Of a stretch of DNA of 64,000 nt, positions 57,533-64,000 are shown piece by piece (the first letter of the stretch is position 1; each line of letters begins with the position of its first letter). Below the pieces are notes generated by a model. That model had not been told where the DNA came from, did no database searches, and saw only the letters and a list, made by a program, of their open reading frames with translations. Both the position numbers and the translations under genes were made by a program. Origin of the DNA: an uncultured Pelagibacteraceae bacterium (GTDB taxonomy: Bacteria; Pseudomonadota; Alphaproteobacteria; Pelagibacterales; Pelagibacteraceae); the NCBI GenBank assembly GCA_902540275.1, contig CACBMB010000010.1, positions 1 to 64,000 on the forward strand, in the 5' to 3' direction.

Positions 57533-60199
57533 TTAGTTAATCTTTTTTTTAAGCTCTGCTTGAGCAGCAGCTAATCTTGCAATAGGCACTCTATAAGGAG
57601 AACAAGATACATAATTAAGGCCTGCTTTTGAGCAAAAATGAATACTACTTGGATCACCTCCATGCTCACCACATATACCTAACTTAATTTTCTTATTTTG
57701 TTTTTTTCCTCTTTCAACAGCTATTTTTACTAAATCTTTAACACCATCATCAATGGACACGAAAGGATCTATAGTAAAAATTTTATTATCTATATAATCA
57801 TTTAAGAATTTTCCACTATCATCCCTACTTATTCCAAGAGTGGTTTGGGTTAAATCATTCGTTCCAAAACTAAAAAATTCAGCATGTTTTGCTATATCTT
57901 TAGCTTTAATAGCAGCTCTTGGTAATTCAATCATTGTACCAACTAAAAATTCAATTTTAATTTTATTTTCATTTTGAACTTTTTTTGCAGTACTGATTAC
58001 TAAATCTTTCATAATCTTGATCTCAGCTTCGGTTGAAACTAATGGTATCATTATTTCAGGAAAAGCAGATTTCTGCTTATTTTGTTTAAGTTCAGTCAAA
58101 GCCTCAAAAATAGCTCTACATTGCATTTCATAAATTTCTGGAAAAGAAATTCCTAATCTACAACCCCTATGACCTAGCATAGGATTTTGTTCATAGAGCT
58201 CATCTATTCTAGACGCTACATCTTTTTTATCCACCTTAATAACATTTGCTATTTCAGAAATTTCCTTATCAGATTTAGGTAAAAATTCGTGTAATGGCGG
58301 ATCCAATAACCTTACTGTAACTGGAAGACCGTGCATAATTTTAAATATTTTCATAAAATCTTTTTTTTGATGAGGTAGAAGCTTTTTCAAAGCAATAGCT
58401 CTATTTTCTGGAGTTTTTGATAAAATCATTTCTCTGACTGATAAAATTCTCTCCTCGTCAAAAAACATATGTTCAGTTCTACAAAGACCGATACCCTCGG
58501 CCCCAAAATCTCTCGCAGTTTTTGTATCTAAAGGAGTTTCTGAATTTGTTCTTACTTTTAATTTTCTTATACTATCTGCCCACCTCATCAATTTAGAAAA
58601 ATCACCAGAAATTTCAGGTTTTACTGTAGGAACTGTGCCTAAAATAATTCTTCCTGTAGAACCATCAATAGTAATTGTATCTCCCTCTTTAACTTCAATA
58701 GACGATGTTTTAAAAATTTTTAGATCGTAATTAATATCAATCTCACTCGAGCCAGAAACACAAGGTCTTCCCATGCCTCTTGCAACAACTGCAGCATGAC
58801 TAGTCATTCCACCTCTAGCAGTCAAAATTCCTTTTGCTGCATGCATACCTTGAATATCTTCTGGAGATGTTTCGACTCTTACTAAAATTGTATCCTGCAT
58901 CATATCATTTAATCTTTCAGCTTCCTCAGATGTAAAAACTACTTTTCCACTTGCAGCTCCTGGAGATGCTGGAAGGCCATTAGCAATTACATTAATAGAA
59001 CTTTTTTCATCCAATGTAGGATGTAATAGGGTATCTAAAGAATTTGGGTCAATTCGAAGAACAGCTTCATTTTTTGAAATCAACCTTTCTTTGACCATAT
59101 CTACTGCAATTTTGACAGCCGATTTTGATGTTCTTTTACCAGATCGAGTTTGTAGTATCCAAAGTTTACTATTTTCAACTGTAAACTCTACATCTTGCAT
59201 ATCTTTATAATGCTTTTCTAATTTCTTTAAAATTTTATATAGCTCCTCATAAACTTTTTGCATCGACTCTTCCATTGATGCTTCTTTTACTTTTGCCTCT
59301 TTTTTTGCTTTTTTAGTTATGTATTGTGGTGTTCTAGTGCCTGCAACAACATCTTCTCCTTGTGCGTTTATTAAATACTCTCCATAAATACTATTAGATC
59401 CATCTGATGGATTTCTTGTAAATACTACGCCAGTAGCACAATCATTACCCATATTTCCAAAAACCATAGATTGAACATTTACTGCTGTTCCCCATTCAGA
59501 AGGAATCTGATTCAATTTTCTATAAACTTTTGCACGATTACTCTCCCAAGACAAAAATACAGCACTAATAGCACCAAATAATTGTTGATAAACATCTTGT
59601 GGAAAATCTTTTTTAGATTTTTCTTTAACAGTATTTTTAAAATCTTTTATTAAACCATCCCAATCTTCTTCATCTAAATCAGTATCTAAAAGAACTCCTT
59701 TAGTTAACTTGTAATTTTCAATCAGTTCTTCAAAATGATAGCTTTCAACACCCATAACTACGTTTCCATACATCTGAATAAATCTTCTATAACTATCTTT
59801 GGCAAATCTTCCATTTGAAGTTTTTTTTGAAAGTGCAACTACCGTTTTATCGTTTAGACCAAGATTTAAAATTGTATCCATCATACCTGGCATTGAAACT
59901 CTTGCTCCAGATCTAACTGATAAAAGAAGAGGATTCTTTAGGTCACCAAATTTTTTAGATACATCTTTTTCTATAACTTTGAGTTCTTTCTTGATTTGAT
60001 TAATTAATTTTGTATTTAATTTTTTTTTATTTTTATAAAATATCTCACAAACTTTTGTCGATATTGTAAATCCAGGTGGTACAGGCAATCCCATTCTGCC
60101 CATTTCTGATAAATTGGCACCCTTTCCTCCCAAAAAATTTATTGGATTCTTTATCTTTTTTGCAACTTTTGACTTAAAATTTAAAATTAACTTATTCAT
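57533..60199 (-). CDS. ppdK: Pyruvate, phosphate dikinase
   Basis: The 888-residue enzyme has the ATP-grasp N-terminal domain (GGKGANLSEMGRMGLPVPPGF), the swivelling phosphohistidine in GGMTSHAAVVARGMGRPC and the C-terminal barrel with GIGLCRTEHMFF, RGCRLGI and the catalytic Cys in LGICGEHGGDP. It interconverts pyruvate and PEP with ATP and phosphate and supports gluconeogenesis or PPi-linked glycolysis. It overlaps glyS by 8 bases. Confidence 0.97.
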   Translation of the reverse strand: MNKLILNFKSKVAKKIKNPINFLGGKGANLSEMGRMGLPVPPGFTISTKVCEIFYKNKKKLNTKLINQIKKELKVIEKDVSKKFGDLKNPLLLSVRSGARVSMPGMMDTILNLGLNDKTVVALSKKTSNGRFAKDSYRRFIQMYGNVVMGVESYHFEELIENYKLTKGVLLDTDLDEEDWDGLIKDFKNTVKEKSKKDFPQDVYQQLFGAISAVFLSWESNRAKVYRKLNQIPSEWGTAVNVQSMVFGNMGNDCATGVVFTRNPSDGSNSIYGEYLINAQGEDVVAGTRTPQYITKKAKKEAKVKEASMEESMQKVYEELYKILKKLEKHYKDMQDVEFTVENSKLWILQTRSGKRTSKSAVKIAVDMVKERLISKNEAVLRIDPNSLDTLLHPTLDEKSSINVIANGLPASPGAASGKVVFTSEEAERLNDMMQDTILVRVETSPEDIQGMHAAKGILTARGGMTSHAAVVARGMGRPCVSGSSEIDINYDLKIFKTSSIEVKEGDTITIDGSTGRIILGTVPTVKPEISGDFSKLMRWADSIRKLKVRTNSETPLDTKTARDFGAEGIGLCRTEHMFFDEERILSVREMILSKTPENRAIALKKLLPHQKKDFMKIFKIMHGLPVTVRLLDPPLHEFLPKSDKEISEIANVIKVDKKDVASRIDELYEQNPMLGHRGCRLGISFPEIYEMQCRAIFEALTELKQNKQKSAFPEIMIPLVSTEAEIKIMKDLVISTAKKVQNENKIKIEFLVGTMIELPRAAIKAKDIAKHAEFFSFGTNDLTQTTLGISRDDSGKFLNDYIDNKIFTIDPFVSIDDGVKDLVKIAVERGKKQNKKIKLGICGEHGGDPSSIHFCSKAGLNYVSCSPYRVPIARLAAAQAELKKKIN

Positions 60200-62264
60200 T
60201 ACTAGCTTTTAACATTTGAAAATTTGTAAAATTTTGAAACGTTTTACATAACATATTGATAAGTTCCAATCGATTTTTTCTTAAAGTCTCATTTTCCTCA
60301 TTTACTTTTACGTTATCAAAAAACTCAAAAACTTCTTTTCTAGCATCAGCTAAAATAGACAATGATTTTTCGTAATTTTCATCATTATTGATGGAAGAAT
60401 AATACTTTTTGATTTCATTAACTTTTTTAAATAAGTTTTTTTCAAAATCACTTTTAAAAATTGCAGGATCAGTTGTGTTGTCTATTTCAATTTTATTATT
60501 TTTCATTTCATTTTCTAGAATATTTGAGGCTCTTTTAAATGTAGAAGTAATATCTATTCCAATTTGATTGTTTATTATCTTATTGAGACATCTTGCTTTT
60601 TCATAAGATGAAAATAATTTATTTAAAGAAAAAGATAAAATTATAGCTTCTATTATATCATGTCTTATCTCTTTTTCTTTTAAATAATATCTAAATCTGT
60701 CTTTTAAAAAATCATTTAGTTCCTTTTGCAAATTCTTGTTTCTTAGATTAAAACCTTGATCTTCGTATAAACTTGAAGAAAAACTGAATAGGTCATGTAT
60801 TTTTAAGTTTTTTTTGTTTTCAATTATAGTTCTAATTATACCTAGAGCATTTCTTCTAAGTGCAAAAGGATCTTTTGAGCTTGTTGGTTTTTCATTAATT
60901 CCAAAAAACCCAACCAGAGTGTCTATTTTATCAGTAATTGATAAAGAAATACTAAATGGTTTTTTAGGAACCCTCGAATTCAATCCAATTGGCAGATACT
61001 GTTCCCTCAATGCTAATGAAATATCTTTATCAAAACCCTGATAAGCTGAAAAGTATCCTCCCATCACTCCTTGAAGTTCAGGAAATTCACCAACTAATTC
61101 AGAAGTTAAATCTGTTTTGCAAATTGATGCTGATAACTCAACTTTCTCCTTACTTATTAATAATTCATCTGAAATTACGCCACCAAGTTTTCTCATTCGT
61201 TGTACTTTGTCAAAATAATTCCCAAGACCTTTAAAAAAATTTATAGATTTCAATTCTGATATTTTTTTAACTAAATTTTGAGATTTATCTTTATTCCAAA
61301 AAAAATCTGCATCATTCAACCTTGCTTCAACTACTCTCTCATTTCCTCTTTTGATAAGACCTTTACGATCTTTTTTGTTTGCAACAATCAAAAATTCATT
61401 GGTAATTTCATTTTTATCGTTAAAAGTTGGAAAATATTTCTGATGTGTTTCCATAGTTAAAGTTAAAATCTCTTTAGGAATAGATAAAAACTTTTTATCA
61501 AAATTACATATTAGAATATTGGGGGTATCTACTAAATTTACGACTTCATCAATTAGTTTAGGATTATCATTAATCTTTAACCCTTTTCTTTTCAAAATTT
61601 TTGAAAAATTTCGATGTATTATTTTTAGTCTCTTATTTTGATTAATAAATACTCCTTGTTTTTCAAAAAACTTTTCATAATTTTTAAAATTATCAAAATT
61701 TTTTTTCTTTTCCTCGAGATCCTTATCTATAAAAGTAGAGTTTGAAGAGACTAAATGGTGAAAATTAAAACTAATTATTTTTTTATCAAATACTGATAAA
61801 ATTGATTTTAATGGTCTCCCCCAGTTTAATTCAAATTCACCCCATTTCATTGACTTTTTCCATTGATAGCTGTCTAAAATTTTTGGAATAAAATCAATTA
61901 AAAGATCGTTGGTCTTTAAAGATTTTGATTTTGTTTTATAAAAATAAAATTCACCTTTTTCTGTTTTTTTTTTATATAGATCTTTTTTTTCTATTTTATT
62001 GGATCTAATAAAACCCTCGAGTGCTTGTTCCGGTGCCTCTATTTTTGGTCCTCTAATTTCCTCAGATTTAATTTTTATTATTTTATCTAAACCTTCAAAA
62101 ACTATAACTACTCTATTAGGGGAAGATAGTGAAAAACTTTTTTTTGATTTAATTAATTTTTCATTAAATAAATTTTTGAAATCATTTAAAATTTTTTCCC
62201 TTAAATCTTTTTGAAGGCCAGCTGGAATTTCCTCACTAAAAAGTTCTAAAAAAAATTCTGACAT
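60192..62264 (-). CDS. glyS: Glycyl-tRNA synthetase beta subunit
   Basis: From the ATG at 62264 the product is 690 residues, beginning MSEFFLELFSEEIPAGLQ as usual for GlyS, with ALRRNALGIIRTI and a C-terminal tRNA-binding helical domain. The longer frame begins with TTG at 62282 inside the end of glyQ, so it is not chosen. Two bases separate it from the glyQ stop (TAG T ATG). It acts with GlyQ as a tetramer. Confidence 0.96.
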   Translation of the reverse strand: MSEFFLELFSEEIPAGLQKDLREKILNDFKNLFNEKLIKSKKSFSLSSPNRVVIVFEGLDKIIKIKSEEIRGPKIEAPEQALEGFIRSNKIEKKDLYKKKTEKGEFYFYKTKSKSLKTNDLLIDFIPKILDSYQWKKSMKWGEFELNWGRPLKSILSVFDKKIISFNFHHLVSSNSTFIDKDLEEKKKNFDNFKNYEKFFEKQGVFINQNKRLKIIHRNFSKILKRKGLKINDNPKLIDEVVNLVDTPNILICNFDKKFLSIPKEILTLTMETHQKYFPTFNDKNEITNEFLIVANKKDRKGLIKRGNERVVEARLNDADFFWNKDKSQNLVKKISELKSINFFKGLGNYFDKVQRMRKLGGVISDELLISKEKVELSASICKTDLTSELVGEFPELQGVMGGYFSAYQGFDKDISLALREQYLPIGLNSRVPKKPFSISLSITDKIDTLVGFFGINEKPTSSKDPFALRRNALGIIRTIIENKKNLKIHDLFSFSSSLYEDQGFNLRNKNLQKELNDFLKDRFRYYLKEKEIRHDIIEAIILSFSLNKLFSSYEKARCLNKIINNQIGIDITSTFKRASNILENEMKNNKIEIDNTTDPAIFKSDFEKNLFKKVNEIKKYYSSINNDENYEKSLSILADARKEVFEFFDNVKVNEENETLRKNRLELINMLCKTFQNFTNFQMLKASNE

Positions 62265-62265
62265 A

Positions 62266-63147
62266 CTATTTTTGTGTTTCAATCCAAATTGCTGCTGCTG
62301 ATTTCGTTATTTCTCTTATTCTGCTAATGTATTCAGCTCTCTGCGCCACACTAATCACACCTCTGGCATCTAACACATTAAATATATGACTTGCTTTTAA
62401 ACACTGATCGTAGGCTGGTAAAGATATTTTTTTTTTAACTAATGAAATTGCTTCACTCTCGAACATATCAAAAATTTTAAAAAGATTTTCAGTATTAGCG
62501 TGCTCAAAATTATATGATGAAAACTCTTTTTCAGCTTGATGAAAAACTTCTTTGTACTCAATTCCTTCATTATTCCAAACTAAGTCATAAACATTTTTTT
62601 TTTGTTGGGTAAACATACAAATTCTTTCTAAACCATAAGTAAGTTCAACAGATACCGGTTTACACTCAAAACCTGCCATTTGTTGAAAATATGTAAACTG
62701 AGTTATCTCCATCCCATCACACCAAACTTCCCAACCTAGCCCAGCGGCACCAAGTGTAGGACTCTCCCAATCATCTTCAACAAATCTAATATCATGATCT
62801 TTATGATTAATACCTATCACTGACAAGCTATTTAAATAAAGTTTTTTAATGTTTGATGGAGATGGTTTAATTATTACTTGAAATTGGTAATAATGCTGGA
62901 GTCTATTTGGGTTGTCTCCATATCTTCCATCTGTTGGTCTTCTTGAGGGTTGCACGTAAGCAGCTTTCCAAGGTTTTGGTCCAAGAGATCTTAAAGTTGT
63001 CGCCGGATGAAATGTTCCAGCTCCAACCTCCATATCATAAGGTTGTAAAATAATACAACCATGTTTACTCCAAAACTTTTGTAAATTTAAAATCGTATCT
63101 TGGAAAGTCTGAAACTTTGGTTTTTTTTCATTTTTTTTAGAGGCCAT
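62266..63147 (-). CDS. glyQ: Glycyl-tRNA synthetase alpha subunit
   Basis: The product has the alpha-subunit motifs [60 protein letters not shown] and [16 protein letters not shown]. It activates glycine. I prefer the ATG at 63147 ([10 protein letters not shown]), which overlaps the preceding frame by 11 bases, over the ATG at 63171, because GlyQ proteins have a short front. The choice is not certain. It is followed by glyS. Confidence 0.95.
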   Translation of the reverse strand: MASKKNEKKPKFQTFQDTILNLQKFWSKHGCIILQPYDMEVGAGTFHPATTLRSLGPKPWKAAYVQPSRRPTDGRYGDNPNRLQHYYQFQVIIKPSPSNIKKLYLNSLSVIGINHKDHDIRFVEDDWESPTLGAAGLGWEVWCDGMEITQFTYFQQMAGFECKPVSVELTYGLERICMFTQQKKNVYDLVWNNEGIEYKEVFHQAEKEFSSYNFEHANTENLFKIFDMFESEAISLVKKKISLPAYDQCLKASHIFNVLDARGVISVAQRAEYISRIREITKSAAAIWIETQK

Positions 63148-64000
63148 ATCTTTGCCAGACAGATTTTTCATCCAATAGATTTATAAGCTGATCAACGCGA
63201 TCATTTGATGATGATAATTTTCTACTTAACCAGCTTTTTGATTTTTCAAATTTTTTAATTACAACATTTTCTCCAAATTTTTCTCTTAATATTTGATTAG
63301 CATCTCCAACTCCATCAATCAAACCAAGATCTTTTGCTTTTCTACCTGACCAAAACTCTCCTGAAAATAATTCAACTTCATTTCTTTTTAATTTTGACCC
63401 TCTGCTTTTTTCAACAACTTCAATAAAATCTTTGTGCAAATCTAGCTGAATATTTTTTAGTCTTTCTATATCTTCCTTCTTTTCTTCTTGAAAAGGGTCT
63501 AATGTACTTTTATTTTTACCGGCGGTATGGACTCTTCTTTCAACACCAATTTTTTTTCCAAATAATTTTAATTCTGAGTTATAGTCCAATGTATCATCAG
63601 CAATTTGAAAAGTTAAACCAAGGTTTCTACCATAAAACTCTAAAGCTTCTTTCTGCTTATTATTCGTATCAGATAAAATTGCCCCAACTTTTGTTGATGC
63701 TGCAAATAATTCTGCAGTCTTAGCAGATATAATTTTAAGGTATGTTTCTTCTAACATGTCAACTTCGCCTTTGTGTTGAAGTTGTAATACTTCCCCTTGA
63801 GCAATCTTTGAGGAAGTGGAAGATAATAATTTTAAAACTTCTAAGTTTCCATCTTCTACCATCATTTCAAAACATCTACTTAGCAAATAATCTCCAACTA
63901 GTACAGATGATTGATTATCCCAAATTTTATTTAGAGTTTTTTTTCCTCTCCTTACAGTGCCATTATCTATTACATCATCGTGCATTAAAGTTGCAGAATG
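63137..64000 (-). pseudogene. Polyprenyl synthase front joined to S49 peptidase back (partial, chimeric frame)
   Basis: The frame enters from the right edge with HSATLMHDDVIDNG, the first Asp-rich motif of IspB-type polyprenyl diphosphate synthases, and continues through GQ/AQGEVLQLQ and the second Asp motif QIADDTLDY. After LFGKKIG the identity changes to the back half of an S49/SppA-SohB-type peptidase: VERRVHTAGKNKSTLDPF, SGEFWSGRKAKDLGLIDGVG and a basic tail, ending at 63137. The synthase loses its C-terminal third and the peptidase loses its front half, including the serine of ASGGY. The junction is near 63545-63560. In many alphaproteobacteria the order is ispB, DUF2007, methyltransferase, S49 peptidase, glyQ, so a collinear deletion would explain it. 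It may be real or an assembly fault. Confidence 0.82.

Overview
The window reads as a piece of a streamlined, very AT-rich alphaproteobacterial chromosome, most probably a SAR11-type marine bacterium (Pelagibacterales). The grounds are strong A+T bias at nearly all positions, very short or overlapping gene spacing, a circularly permuted (two-piece) tmRNA gene, the thyX and ppdK genes, and the gene order ilvB-ilvH-ilvC-leuA-mreB-mreC-mreD-mrdA-rodA. The taxonomic call rests on gene content and recall, not on a database search.

Positions 1-32261 are a type IV pilus locus organised much like an MSHA/type IVa system. A major pilin and a second pilin (4587-5541) lie upstream of an ammonium transporter fused to a SpoIIE/PP2C phosphatase (2403-4544), a TPR plus beta-barrel protein and a FecR-domain protein that runs off the left edge. 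Divergent to the pilins is a compact partner-switching set: two STAS anti-sigma-antagonist-like genes and an RsbW/SpoIIAB-like ATPase (5705-6731). The assembly machine follows on the minus strand in the order PilM/N fusion, PilO, PilP, secretin, PilB, PilC (14916 down to 6733). A 580-bp intergenic region upstream of it carries eight copies of a TTGTGTTAGAG-type motif. Next come an unknown small protein, a GAF-SpoIIE phosphatase and a divergent prepilin peptidase. A second minus-strand operon holds pilT, four minor pilins (FimT, PilV, PilW, PilX), an unknown exported protein and PilY1. Two large secreted proteins with probable outer-membrane barrels lie at 18224-20020 and 30012-32261.

The most interesting reading is that this pilus locus carries its own phospho-relay. 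Two phosphatases, one with a membrane ammonium transporter as sensor and one with a soluble GAF sensor, could dephosphorylate the two STAS proteins, which the RsbW-like kinase would phosphorylate. No sigma factor or other output is visible in the window, so the target is unknown.

Positions 32262-64000 are mainly housekeeping: two small unknown proteins, msrB, a deacetylase, a hydroxyacid dehydrogenase, an EamA permease and a D-amino-acid dehydrogenase; the rod-shape/elongasome genes; branched-chain amino acid synthesis; miaA, a Do-type protease, hflC/hflK; mrp, thyX, tmRNA, a methyltransferase, tRNA-Leu(GAG), nadA, nadC, ppdK, glyS and glyQ. At the right edge an open reading frame joins the front of a polyprenyl synthase to the back of an S49 peptidase. 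This looks like a deletion or an assembly chimera joined at a short shared Lys-Lys-Ile-Gly stretch. I see no prophage, insertion sequence or CRISPR array.
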